From positions 381,806-445,805 of the forward strand of contig WBMV01006632.1 in NCBI GenBank assembly GCA_013396655.1: DNA of 64,000 nt, in the 5' to 3' direction. Source of the DNA: Campylorhamphus procurvoides. Lineage: Eukaryota > Chordata > Aves > Passeriformes > Dendrocolaptidae. Of the stretch, positions 47,311-60,200 are shown piece by piece; position 1 is the stretch's first letter; the number at the start of each line of letters is the position of its first letter. Below the pieces are notes generated by a model. The model was not told where the DNA came from, did not search any database, and saw only the letters and a program-made list of their open reading frames with translations. Position numbers and translations under genes: made by a program.

Positions 47311-50300
47311 AAATGCACTGTAACAAAACCATGCAGTTTCAGACCTTTGGACTAGGCAAGACCCTGGAAGACACTGGGCTTCTGCTGATTTTTGTCATTC
47401 TTGTTAAAGAACAGCAGAAAAATGTGGTTATTCAAGATATTTTCTTGCTTGGATCTATTTAGTCCCTTTGTCATATAATAATAGAGTATCTGTATTTTTC
47501 ATAAAGCCTCTTCTGTAGCTAATTCTTATGAGGGTGGAAATTTCTGGGCAAAAGGCTGGCCACTTCACACTAAAAGCCCACATCAACACCTTCACAAATA
47601 TTTTGGCACTGTTCTGCAAAATATTACTCAGTCCTTTCCAATGGTCTGCTGGGTTGATATGATGTACATTGCCAAAAATGAAGGTTAGTGAATTAGTATT
47701 ATTGGTAAAGGAATAAGGAAAAAAACCAAAACAATCTGAATGCACAATCCCGATTTGAAGGCACATCCTCTGAAAATGAGTGCTCTGTGTCTTTCTGGCA
47801 TCTTCCTTCTGACGTCTGAAATGTAGTTTGCAAGTGTGCAAGGGTCCTGTGATAGGGAGGATGATTGCAGCCCCTTACAGCAGAGAGAAGCAAAGGTTCT
47901 GATTGAACGTTGTGGGCATTTAGGAGGGTCACAGCAGGGGCAGTGGGAAAGAGCTCAGGTTTGCTGGCTCCTGGATCATCTATTGCAGGCATTGCATTTT
48001 ATTGTTAACTGTGCCATCAGAGATTCTGTTACGTCCACTTGCTCCAGTTAATTAGTTCAGGGGAGGCTGGTATCCCATGTTGTAAAGGAAGTTGGATTCT
48101 TTTTGTCCTTGAAATCTATAAATCTATGAGATGTATAAAGGAACACCTCCTAACAGCATCAGGAGTCTTGACCAGTGCAGGAAACTCTCTGGATGTACAG
48201 TACAAGGTGGGTCAGAGCTATTGAGCTTTGAACACTGTGGTTTCCAGGGAATGATGGCCATCTCCCAGGAAGATATTTAATAAGTGATAACCTGTGATAT
48301 TTAATGAGTGATAACCAGTGTTCATGGCACTGTCCTTCTTATATCTTAGCCTCTGAGTAGCCTCTTAGCAGCAATATTCGTTTATTACCTCCCCAGACAA
48401 TAGCAGAATCTACTCTTTCCCTTTATGCTGAGCATATGATTACCAGAAACCCAGCTGATCTCGAGATGAGTTGACAGAGACATTGGTTTTCTGAGCTTTC
48501 CATGGTAGCCTACATCCAAGCTCATGCTAACATGTGACCTGATAAAAGAAGCTTTCAATTTTCATTAAGACAAACCACATGAAGAAATATCAGATGGTAT
48601 GTGGAGCCTGGCCCATGCCTGTTGTGAGAATGGACTCCTGTCCTTGAAAATGCAAGTGAAAATGTTTATAAGGAAGTTGGTAAGGTAGAATAAATCCCTC
48701 TAATTGAGTAACCTAATCTTTCAAACAATCTTTCTCAATGCAATGCTATTTACTTTGGATTCAAAATAAAAAGGGAATTAAAGGACCAATTGGGCTTTAG
48801 GTTTCCCAGTAAAGTGATGGCATTGTTGAAAAGGGGCAGAGTATGAAATGGTATTTATGGAATATAAATATCTATTAATAAAGCATGAAAAGACAGCTAT
48901 GCAGCAATGATCACTCCCTCACTGTGGGAATTCCTGCGGAGACACAGTTCACATAAATTTTCACTCCTCTGTTTCATGCAAGATGGGATTAAACATGTTT
49001 AGAAAACTCTTCACATTAAAAATGTAGAAAGATAGAGAGGAGGCAGCAATTAGCAGCTGCCCCGCAGAGGGAAGACCTGCAGCACCCCAGAGGACAACTT
49101 GTGAACTGAGAACAATTCCTTGAATTACTGAGCTGTGTATGCTAACATGTCTTGCTTTAAAATATCTGCAGTGTGAGATATTGTTTGGGTGTTCAGAGGC
49201 TGGAGGCTTCTGCAGGCAGCCACAGGACATAACCTCACTTTTTCCCATTCTCTCCTGCATCCCTTTCCCCCTGAAACACCTTTCATACTAATTTCTCCCC
49301 CTGCCAGTCACACAGGGCATGTGTGGGAATACACAGAGAGGAAGAACACACATCCCAGCAACAAAGCGGTGCATTTCTTCTTCCTGTAACACCTACTTTG
49401 TCTCCTGTTCTTGTGCTCTGCCACATCAGAGGTGATGACCTGGCCTACTTCTCCATCTTTGTATTCTACTTCTCATTGCTTAATAAAATTGTTCTTGATG
49501 CCTGCAATTCTCTGAAGCACTAGAGGAGGGGGCAATGGCAGCATATAGTTCAGCTCAGGAGAGTAGGCAGCTTAAATTTTCATTTTTTAAGAGCCCAGGA
49601 GGTATCATTTGGGAATGCTTTGTGGTAAGGAGAAGGTACATAACAGATTCTTCATTTACTTATGATAAGACCAGGACTGCATTTAGCTCGCTTTTCTAGT
49701 GCTGTGAATTTGAACCATGCACTTAAACCAGTGAAGCTATTCCAAATTTACACCAGTGTGAGGGTGAGTATCTTGACTTTGCGTATTTATTAGTGATTGT
49801 TAGGCACAGTTGAATTTTAAATGTGTTAATACCACCAAGCCTTTTGTTTGACCACCCACTGTTCACAGCAGAATTGAAGTGGTGGCATATTTCCTAGCCC
49901 AAAAAATTGAAACAGATGCTTATGTAGATAAGTACTAAGTATACACTCCAGTCTGTTTTCCAGTGCTACTTGGATATGAAAAATATTAATATCAAATCAG
50001 GTATAAACAATGTGAACTACAGTGATCCCTTCTTTACAATAAATATCTGCCATGTAGTTATAAGGATTAACTGACAACCTAGTATTTGTTTAAATTGCCT
50101 GCCAACTATGTTTTGTTCTCCTTTGAAAGATCCAGCATGTGCATAATGCCTTCTGTAACCTTTTTAAATGGAAAATGCACCCTACTGACCTCATTTGAAA
50201 AAGCTTTTTGGACTCATAAATTTACTGCAAAACCATTTAAATTTCCTATCTGTTCTTTCTACATTATGTTTACTGAATGTGACATGTTTAAGTAGATCTG

Positions 50301-51819
50301 AAGTGGATAATATTTTTCAACACTTTGTTGCTTTAATTGTTACTTTTCAAACTTCTGCTTAGTTTCCAAAATGAGCAGAAATGCAATGTAAAATACTGAC
50401 TCAAAATACTGTCAGGAAACTGTTTATAATGTATTCAGTACTTCTATTCACACAATATGTTGTCCTGTAAATTTGAGAGACCTAGATGAACTTGAGAGAT
50501 ACTCTTGTCCACAGCAACAGGTGCAACTGTGGGAAGGAGGTTGAATCAGTCTGCTTAGCCTGTGTGAACACCAGTCACAGTTGCTCTCCTGAAAGTGTTG
50601 CATGGCAAGTCCCTAGAGGATGTAGGGAGCGGGTGACATATTAGTTCCAAGCAAAGATGAATTCATTTTTAGGAAGGAACACTTTTCCTTAGCGTTGGAA
50701 AAAGTGACAGGTTTCGAGACATTCTGGGTTGCAGGCAGGATGATAAGTTATAGACTTACCTAGCTTGTGGCTTTTATTCCATCTTTATTGAAAAAGTCAG
50801 AGTTCACATCTTGGAAATTTTGTTCATTTCTTCCACAAATGAAACAGTGGAGAATCACTGTTTCCAGTCATTCTCAATGCAGAGTCAGTGAGGATCTGTG
50901 AGTCCTGTGGAAGGGATGGGTGGCAGAGGTGATGGCTTCCAGGAGAGAAGGGGACCTTTAGCACCATTTTCATTTGCAGCATCCACTGTGGGGTAAGATC
51001 TTACAGGGATAGGTCTGAGTTCTCTTGTGAGATGAAAAAGGTTGAAGAGAGAACACTACAAGCCCCCAGAAAGTTCCCACTAGTACTGAACTACTTCAAT
51101 GACTTTTTTTTTTTCCCCCAGCAGGTTATATGAACATTAAGGTACCACCAGAAATATCAGTTTTCAAGAATGTTGGGGAAGGAGGGGGCGACTCTTAGAT
51201 TTTTGTTTTAATGTAAAATTAATCTCCAGTGATGAGAAGAGAACATTACAGTTTCTGCACTGTAAGGAGAGATGCAAAGTGAATTTTAAATGTCTATATC
51301 ATATAATAATCTAGCGTTTCAATGTAAAATCTTTTCATGTTCTTGTGCAAAACTTACTATGGGAATGCCTATATTAGCAATGGAAAACTAGTAATACAGA
51401 TTGAATCCCAACATCCAAAACAAGTATAGCTTTGTATGTAGCACATTTATTCTTCGGCATATATTTTTCATCTGAGTTTTCCTAAAATATTTGAGGCATC
51501 GGGTATGGCGTTCATTGTATCTTAGTAGAAAAAAATAAAGGTTTTATTTCCATTTCAGTCATTATGTTTTCCTTTAAAGGGCAAAATGCCTTATTCTAGT
51601 CAAGGTTGAGCCATTTTATGAACATATCAAACATTTAAGACAAAAATAAATAAAGGAGACTGTTCATAACCTGTCAAACAACTTGACTATAAAGTCATAT
51701 TATCAACACACCTGACTTTCTAAAACACAGCAGATCAATTGGTTTTGTTGTGTGACCAGAATGGCAAGAGGATCCTATTGTGGTGACTAATGATGAATTT
51801 CACAACTGGAAAAGCCTTA
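47311..51819. other. Noncoding desert, part 7
   Basis: No supported gene. The notable item is the 24-base tandem duplication at 48272-48319. A 128-codon minus-strand frame (47455-47841) overlaps others and has no recognisable domain. Confidence 0.5.
48272..48319. repeat. 24-base tandem duplication, two copies
   Basis: Units 48272-48295 and 48296-48319 match at 22 of 24 positions. The shared core is ATATTTAAT followed by AGTGATAACC. The duplication doubles a GATAA motif. It has diverged slightly, so it is not brand new. Confidence 0.85.
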
Positions 51820-51955
51820 CTTAAAAATCCTTGTCTTTACTGTGTGAGATAAATCAAACAGCTGTAACTCTTTGCTGCTTTTGCAGCTGCTATTTTGAAT
51901 AATTATTTATGTTATCAAAGCAATTGGGAGCAGTGACTATGACTGCACTATGTGA
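51820..51955. promoter_or_regulatory. Candidate conserved noncoding element F
   Basis: Motif-dense unique sequence has two CAGCTG E-boxes 25 bases apart (51859-51864 and 51884-51889), an AATTATTTA homeodomain-type stretch from 51901 and a TCF/LEF site ATCAAAG at 51914-51920. E-box plus TCF plus homeodomain content is typical of neural or muscle enhancers. Conservation is not testable here. Confidence 0.3.
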
Positions 51956-53638
51956 GGAGTCCTCATCTGTCTCCCTGACCCTGAGGTAGAGTCTGTGCCT
52001 CAGAGAGCTCTAAGTCCAACTGCAAGACAACATGAAGTGAGTTCCAGCTACATGGCTCACTTCTGAGAGCCATCCCCACAAAGGAGGGCTTTGAGAAAAG
52101 ACTCAGAGGTATCTTTGTGGGGAGAAGGAGATAAAATTCTGCTGATCTGTGAGGAAGCACAGAAATATTTACCTCAAAATGTTCCAAACGGAAGATTGCA
52201 ATTGCATACTGCTGGGACACAATTTAGGGGTGAAGGAGATGTATAAGTAGGCTGGAAGTACGGTATGATGGCTTTGAATGTTAAGGTAACTATCCTTTAT
52301 TTTATGTATAAAATAGAAGTGATTGACCCCAGAGAGGAGTTTACGCACTCAAAAGGGAAAACTAAACAAATTATCACAAGGAATCCCCAAAAGTTATGAT
52401 GGTACTATGGGTTATTTGTCAAGTCTACAGAGAAGAAAATTATGACAATGAAAATAGACCTTGAATGACTTATTGGTTATCTGGCTAATGTTGAAAGCCC
52501 ATTCGAACTGCCATACAAATAAAGCATTAAAGTTAGGTATGATCTTGAGAGAGAGCCTCCAGTAGAAACTGCAGCTTAAGTCAAGGAGCAGTTGATTGTC
52601 TCCACAGCAATCACAGGGTATTGTACTAATTTCCTTAACTTTATTGAACCTGACTGGCAGATAAAATGAAGCATGTGGTTCCTTTTAAAGCCCAAGAAAA
52701 AAATGCCCTAACTTGCTAGGTACATGCAGGTGATGTAAATCAGCAAAAATGAATTCTGATGCCTGGGAGCAGGGGTTTAAAACCCTTCCAGCCTAAACAG
52801 GAAGATTAAGGTAAGAGCAACTCTAGGGTGAGAAGTGAACATTCAGAGCAGGACAGGTGTTCTACTCTGCTAGGTTAGAAGAGGGCCAACATTTTCTTTG
52901 ATTGCTACTAAATGGGTGTCATTGGTCTATTATTTTGGCTTAGTAAGAAATACTAATCTGATATTTGAACTATTGTGGTAGCCTTGGAACTTCTCCATAT
53001 AACTGGCCTAATGCTACATATGTCTATGCTAGCAGATAGCAGAATAACTGCAGCTTCAGTTTCAACTAAAACTAGAGGATATATGACTCCTCAACAAGGA
53101 GATGGCTGATGAGTTTATGGATTAAGCTTCCTAAGAGAGAAAAGACTTCCAGAAGTGCCATGCCACTTCCAGACTCTTGTAATAGACAGAAATGGGGCAG
53201 AGAAACATCTGCTTATATAAAAGAGGGAAAGATCAATGGTAATGTTCTATCTCGTGCAGAATGAACACAGGTGGAGATGAGAGAAGGTCTGACAGTTCAA
53301 TTAAATGTGAAAAGGCAACTGGAACTATGGATGCAGTTGCAGTTTCTTTTGGTCACTGGGAAATCTAGTCACACTGAAGGACAACTGTAAGACAAATATG
53401 AGAACTAAATGTTGAAATCAGTCAGGTTTGATGTCATAATTGAAAAAATGAGTCACTTATTGATGAAGAGGGATGGATGAAGATATTCTTCAGGTATGTT
53501 AGTAGAAGACAGGGAAGAGGACTAGGAAAAGAAAGCTGGGTGAGCAGTGGATAAATAAAACGAGTAGACAAAGTCATTAGGTAAAAAAAAGAGTGTTATA
53601 TAGAGATCAAACCGTTCTCAGAGAGGAATTTTAGTATG
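51956..53638. other. Noncoding stretch left of the second LTR
   Basis: AT-rich DNA with no supported gene or named repeat. Confidence 0.5.
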
Positions 53639-54223
53639 TGTGTTGGTTTTGGCTGAGGTAGACTCAACTCTCTTCACAGTCGCTGGTGTGGGGCTGTGCT
53701 TTGGATTTGTGCTAAACGCAAGTTTGATTATACAGAGGTGGGTTTTTCTTGTTGCAGAACAGGGCTTATATAGAACCAGGGCCTTTTCTGCTTTTTGTAC
53801 TACACTGCCAAGTAGGCTGGGGGTGCTTGGGAAACTGGGAGGAGACACAGATGGGACAGCTGACCCCAACTGACTGAAGGGACATTCCATACCATATGGC
53901 ATCATGTTCAGTATAAAAAGTGAGGAGAAGAAGAGGGGATGTTTGGAGTTATAGCATTTGTCTTGCAAAGTAACAGTTGTGTGTGATGGGGCCCTGCTCT
54001 ACTGGATGGCTGAACATCTGCCTGCCCATCAGAAGCAGTGAAATAATTTCTTGTTTTGCTTTCCTTTGTGTGCATGGCTTTTGCTTCCCTGTTAAACTGT
54101 CTCTGTGTCACCCCGTGAATTTTCTAGCTTTTACCCTTCTGATTCCCTCCCAGATCCTCCTGACGGGGGAGTGAGCGAGCTCCTGCACTGTGCTTGGTTG
54201 TTAGCTGGGGTTAAACCGCAACA
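53639..54223 (+). mobile_element. Solo LTR of an avian endogenous retrovirus, 0.6 kb type
   Basis: The 585-base unit starts TGTGTTGGTTTTGGCTGAGG and ends GGGTTAAACCGCAACA. I recognise this pattern as a common LTR of passerine genomes. Its parts are in the expected order: a promoter box TATAAAAAG at 53912-53920, the conserved GACATTCCATACCATATGGC stretch just upstream (53880-53899), a decayed polyadenylation signal GTTAAA at 54091-54096 where the family has ATTAAA, then a C/T-rich U5. No clean 5-base target duplication remains (GTATG left, GTGTA right). No retroviral genes are present. Both-strand frames across it (77 and 116 codons) are not genes. Confidence 0.8.
53912..53920 (+). promoter_or_regulatory. 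LTR TATA box
   Basis: TATAAAAAG lies near the middle of the LTR, at the expected end of U3. It looks intact, so the LTR could in principle still act as a promoter for sequence to its right. Confidence 0.6.
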
Positions 54224-57200
54224 GTGTATCATTGGACTTCAGGTACCATAGGAAGATTGAGCCTCTTAAATATCCAAACCTCACTGGTCTGGGGTTGAAC
54301 AAACACACTGGACAGAAGAGCTGTTGTGTTGAGGGAAAAAGCCCTCTCCAGACAGGTTTCTGGTTCTGCTGTGACTCAAGGCACAGTGTGTTCTGACTCC
54401 ACGCAGAGCTGGCGTGAGTCTTGTGGTTCCTTAACAGTAAGCAAAGAAGGAAAGTGAGGTCCTGGGGTTATAACCTTTCAATCCAAGAAAAAATCCCAAA
54501 CCCAACAACCCAACCTATTGCTTTTGGTAATTTCTATAATACATTAAAGTCATGTTCGAATGTTCTTGTAAGTTTTCAAGAAAATAATCCTTGCATTTTG
54601 TCTGTTTGACTCTTTAATCTCTATCATAGTCATTATGTCAAGTAAAGAACTAAGAAGCAGAAACTACAATAAATTCTGGCCAATGGCTAATGAAAATTTG
54701 ATTAAAACAACACAACATTGAGGACATCCTTTTATGTCACATACAGATTATTCACCAACCACTGTCACATTGTAAGTGTGTAACTGGGGAAATAGGCCAG
54801 TTTCTCGGCTGCAGAAAACTGTCACATTGGGATACTTGAATAATGGACACAGTCCTACTGTGGTCTGGCAATATACACTTTTGAACTCAGACCAGAGATT
54901 TCAAGTTAAGGATGTAGAAAAATGTATTGGTATTTAACTCATGTCTGCAAAGTCCACATATGAGTGAATCAAGCATTTCCATACCTTGATAAGTGGCATT
55001 TATGTACCCAAGTCAAGCATTTGAAGAATAATGGGTCCTACGTATTTCTGCGTTTCTAATGTTAATTGGCAATTAAGACTGTGTAGTCCATCAATTAATC
55101 TCAAACTATAGTTTAACACTGAAATATCACTAATCTAAAAAAGGAATTGTTTGTGATATGTCAATGTGAAGTATCTGAGACAGGAGAATTTTTTTATAGT
55201 TATGTGCACTAAGAACTTCAGTGAAAGGACATCCATTTACTGGTGTTTAGTTGAGAGCAATATGGAGACCTGGCTGCATTCATGATTTGAATGGCAGGGA
55301 AGAATTGACTGCACACCAGCACAACCTTGTCCCACAACACACATTTATGGAGAACCAGGTATAATCAGGCTTTGCTATCCCTATTCTATTTTACTTCTGA
55401 AGTCTCTAACTTGCACTGCCTCTGGTGTCATTTATGAAGGTATGAAACAGAAGTAAGCCCAAATCCTGTGATACACCATTCTACAGGGGTAAGAGCAAAG
55501 TTACTCTTCCTCAGACAGGCATGCACTTTGACATTCATATCCCTGTGGTTTAAATATGTTTCCTAGAAATGAACTATCACAGTTTTTTTTTTTTTTTTGT
55601 TTCAGTCCAGTTTTGCCAATTGTAAGCCAGCCTTGGATATGCATTGCACAGAGGCAGAGAAATTGAAGAGGCTGACATTTTATTTCACATTATTATGAAT
55701 TATATTTTTGTAAGAACTGGAACAGAAAGAAATCTCTTCAATATAGAGCCATTATATTATGATTGCTCTGCTCTTAAAAGATTATCTGAAGAAAAAAATG
55801 CCCCAAATTGTGGTATTGGAATAAGTGATTTATATTAATTTCCTACTCAAAGGAATGAGCAAACATTAAACTAAGGAAACTGGAATATTTAAAGAACTCA
55901 ATAAAAGAATAAAAATACATTTCTTGAATAGACCTATTGTTCTTTAAAATGAGAGAAAAAAGGCAACTATCATAACTATTCATTGCTCTCTATAAAAGTA
56001 AAATATTTTTTCATTATAAGGAAAATCACTGCAAGGATTTAACTTAAAGTACTTTAATTGACAAAACTAGACCATTTTCCTACCCCTTGAAATAAAAGAG
56101 CTTAAGAATTATATAGGAGCTTAATTTGTTATATGAAAAGACTTAACCTCTTTACCTCTAGAGAATTCTCATTTCTCAAGCTATGTATGGATGTTCTATT
56201 TCATATACTCCAAACAGTAGGCATGTGTGAGTAGGCATGTTAACCTTTTCTTATACATTATTTGGGGACAGAAGTTGCACATGTGATGGCTATATCTTCA
56301 AGCAGAGCTCTCATGAGTGTCAAAGGTGATTTTGTCACAATTTCAGATGTGTATTTGGGGTTCATCTTACTATTTGAGGGCTGGATTGTAAACATTTTTT
56401 GCATGGATGAACAAAGGCAGGGAGGAACGAGGACAGTCATCTTTGTGCGGCCCATACATAAATGCACTTGGTTTAAGGAAGGAAGTGAGGTCTGTGACCC
56501 TGCCTTGCTCCACACTGTGGAGGGTACACCGTCCTAAAGGTAAACATTGATTGGAAGCCTGTTTTAGTTAGAAAAAGACAAAAATTGAGTTTATGTGAAG
56601 GAAGCAGAAGAAAAAGTGAAGGGGAAAGCCAGTGAGGGTAGGCAGTTAATGGAAAGCACTCGGTGTAATGTCTGTGTTGCTCAGGGCTATGGTGAAGGCA
56701 TATTCTGAACATGATGTGCTAAGACAACACAGCAACACCACTTAGCCAAAATTTTGAAGGGCTGACAGTTTAAAATTCTTGGCTGCATAACAGCTCTGGA
56801 CAGATTTGAAGAGACAAGGAGAAAGAGAATGGGTTTATGTTCATTGCAGTTCAGGGTTTACAGCCTGTACCCTCCGTTGAATTTTTAGATAATATAACTT
56901 TGAAACAGGTATCTGATAAATCTCCAGTGCCTCTTTGCCTGCTGACCAGCATCCCTGCTCCTGTAATGGGTACTTTCCAGCTGTCACTTCATGCTGGGTG
57001 CAGCTGCTGTTGCATAATTTCCCATTATGTACCCTTCTCTTGCCATTGCTGGAAATACTCATTAAAACCCCTCCAAGAGTCTGCCTTTTCTTTTTTTTTT
57101 TCCTCCCTGGTTCTGGTATTGCTGCTGTTAGTTCTCCATTTACTCTGGAAAGGGTTTTCAGATCCAAGTGTCTTGCAAGCAATATCATCTTTCAGTTGGA

Positions 57201-60200
57201 ATATTTTCTGAAGAAGACAGCTGGTTTATTGTCCTTACCTAATATAATTGTCCCCAAGTATACTTGCACATCTGTTCCATATTCATGTGTCCAGGGTTCC
57301 CCCCCCTGCCCCAAAGTGACTGAATTCAGAGATATTCTGCAGGTGACTAGTTTGCATGCTACAGAAGCAGAATGAGGTGTGAACAGTACAATTCTCATCT
57401 GGGAAGAAAAATTATTATAATCTGCGTGTTTTATAAAGCTTCTATTTGGAAACCATATACTCTAACCCCAGCCTTTCAAGTAATTAATTGGTGGTAGGGA
57501 GCCAATAGAGGAAGTGGATGGCTTTTGGTACTCATACACTGTATTTCACTCCCCCCACATGTCTACATTATAACCAAAAGCACCTGAACATAAAAAAGAT
57601 TCTACAGCATCTTCAGAAACATCAGTGAGCCTCAGTAAAATAGCTGAACCTTGAATCAGCCCCTTAGGAGCTGTTATAAACCCATTTTTGTGAAGTAAAG
57701 TAGAAGGATGGGTGGGAAAAAGAAAAACAGATTTTGTCACTACAGAAGCATGCTCAGATTCAACCTTCACTAACCCCATTGTGTGAAACATACTAAAAAT
57801 TATTAAGAGAAAGCTTGCAAGTGTAAATATACTTATTCTCAATGAAATCAACACCATCAAACTGATTTGTAACTATTCCCTTAATACTGCTATAAACTTT
57901 ACTGCAGTGAAAACACTGGCTATACAGATTGCTTTCCTCTTCCTCAGGATGTGTTTCACCTTTGTGGCATTGCCACTATAAATCTCATGGTCCAACAACC
58001 CCTTGTCTGCAAGTGATTTCAAGCACTATCATAAAAACGAAACAGACAGACTTAATTTGAGTTCCAGACTTAAGGAAACTCAACTAAAATATTAGCATAA
58101 TTTCACTGAAGACGGAGGAAATTGTTAAAATATGTGTATTAGAGAGTGTCTGCAATTCAATACATCTCTTAGCTGGCTCTTGGGTGCCACCCAGTGATTG
58201 ATTTAACAGCAGGTTTGTAATGGTGTCTGTGGTGCACCACAGGCTATGTTAAGAAGCAGCAGTGATCACAGGAGATCAAAAACAAGAATGTTAGGAAGTA
58301 TAAGGAGATTCATGACATTTTAAATCTGAACCTGTGAATAATAAGCTCTGTCTGATGGATTTAGTGCTTGGAGAATTTCTATGTGGAACAATGCTCCTAT
58401 TTGTTTCACGCAGAGGCTGACTGATTAAGCAAACATTGTGCACATTTCTTCCTGAAAGAAATTAAGGAAGCTTGTAGTCCTTTGATTTGTTCTACTTTTT
58501 TCCTTCTGAAAATATGTAGTTATTGTCTTAAGATCATAGTGGTGCTCTGCTTTCCACCAAAATAACAAAGCCATTTTCACACAGAAAGACTGCATGCTTT
58601 TCTGATTATTATTCATTAAATAATGTAAAGTCATTGAAAAAAAAAGTGTTATTTAAATACTAAAAGAGATGTGATGGAAAGTTGGTAAAACAACTGGTCC
58701 TGAAGATGAAAAGTCCTCTACAGTGATAATGCATGACAGTCTGCCATTGTTCAAAAAAAAAATTGATGGTGCACTGGCTGCTGCCCTGGTTCACAGGTCT
58801 TCACAGACAATACTTGACAACAATTTACAATTATCAATGGGAAAAAGACTTCTTCTACAGAGAGCTATTTAATCTCACAGAAAAGGTGCAACTATTTCTA
58901 ATAGCTGAGTCAGAAAGATAGGGTGGATTTTTCAAAGTGGAAGAATTGAAACAATCTCTTGCAAAGCATGATTGATTCATCAACACTGTAGTTTCATCTG
59001 AAAGATAAGATGTCTTTCACAGAGTGAAGCTGCAACTGAAACTAGAATGGTTTTGGTGCAAAAAGAATTAGGAGAAAGAAGTAGAATTAAATTACCAAAA
59101 AGGGTTCTTTTTGTCTCAAAACTTATTGTTCTTTAGAGTGGGAGAATGCAGGGACAGTGCAAAAGAATTTTGCCCTGTGTGTCAGCGCAGTATCTGGCTG
59201 CTGTGCTACATCCTGGCATCCCTGCAACTCACTTTCCTACAGGAGTTTGCAGAAACTTAAAATTTTACATGCTGCTTTTCCCTTAGAAAGGGAATGAGTT
59301 TCTCCAAATGAAAACTAAAAATCTCTTATCTTTTTCTTATTTTCATGTTAGCTGGAGTAGGTAGAAGCTAGCAAATTAGTAAGTCAATTAAGGATGCATG
59401 AATGCCAGGAAATTAAAGGTTATGGCCCTAATTTCATATTTCATAAAACAGCATGATCTTTGTGGCTTCTTAGAAGGCTTAACAGAGTTTATTGGTTAAG
59501 GAGACAACTTTATCTAGAGATTTAGCATTAGATACTATGTTTGTACAGTTTTTTTCATTACAGAAGTCAGTTTGATGGAATAAAATAGAAGCATGTTTTG
59601 AGTAGTCTGGGAAGTGGCCAGCTGGTCCAGTGTTAGCACCTTCCCCTTCCAAGCAACGAGGGAGGTTTTGAATTGAATACCTTTGGGCTGCAAGGAGAGA
59701 ACAGGATTCTGTCAGCCTAATCTCATTATATATGTAGCCATTACAGTCAAAATGAGTTTCCTCTGCCTTAGTTTTGGTTGGAGTCAAAGCCAGTTCTCAG
59801 AGGAAAGGGGTCATTACATTAAGGTAGTAAGTTACTAAATTGAGCTTCCTCTTATACTGGGATATGTACATTTATGTTTTCTTTAACTATAGGGAGATGA
59901 GATGAGATGAATAATTCAAGTATTGTTTACTGACTGGAGTCCAACATTATGTTCTGATGAATGAAAAGGAAGAGCAGACAATAAAACAAAATATATAAAA
60001 TGTTAATTGTGCGAGAAGCAGACTAAGAAAAGGATTTTGCTCAGAACACCCCCACACTGAGAAGATGCAGCATTAGGCCAGCAACTTGTGGCTCAGGCTC
60101 ACTTTAATGAAGTGAAATGAATAAATATATGTCATAGAAATCAATATTCTCTTGGCCATGATCCCACAAACATATGTGAATAATTTTGTGCATGTGAGTC

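Noticed and set aside
48105..48130. Octamer-like AAATCTATAAATCTATGAGA resembling a CR1 tail
   Set aside because: The units are imperfect and the upstream sequence is not CR1-like.
56935..57375. 146-codon + strand frame, longest in the desert
   Set aside because: Overlapped by a 124-codon frame in another register and minus-strand frames; composition is that of CT-rich DNA, with no domain.
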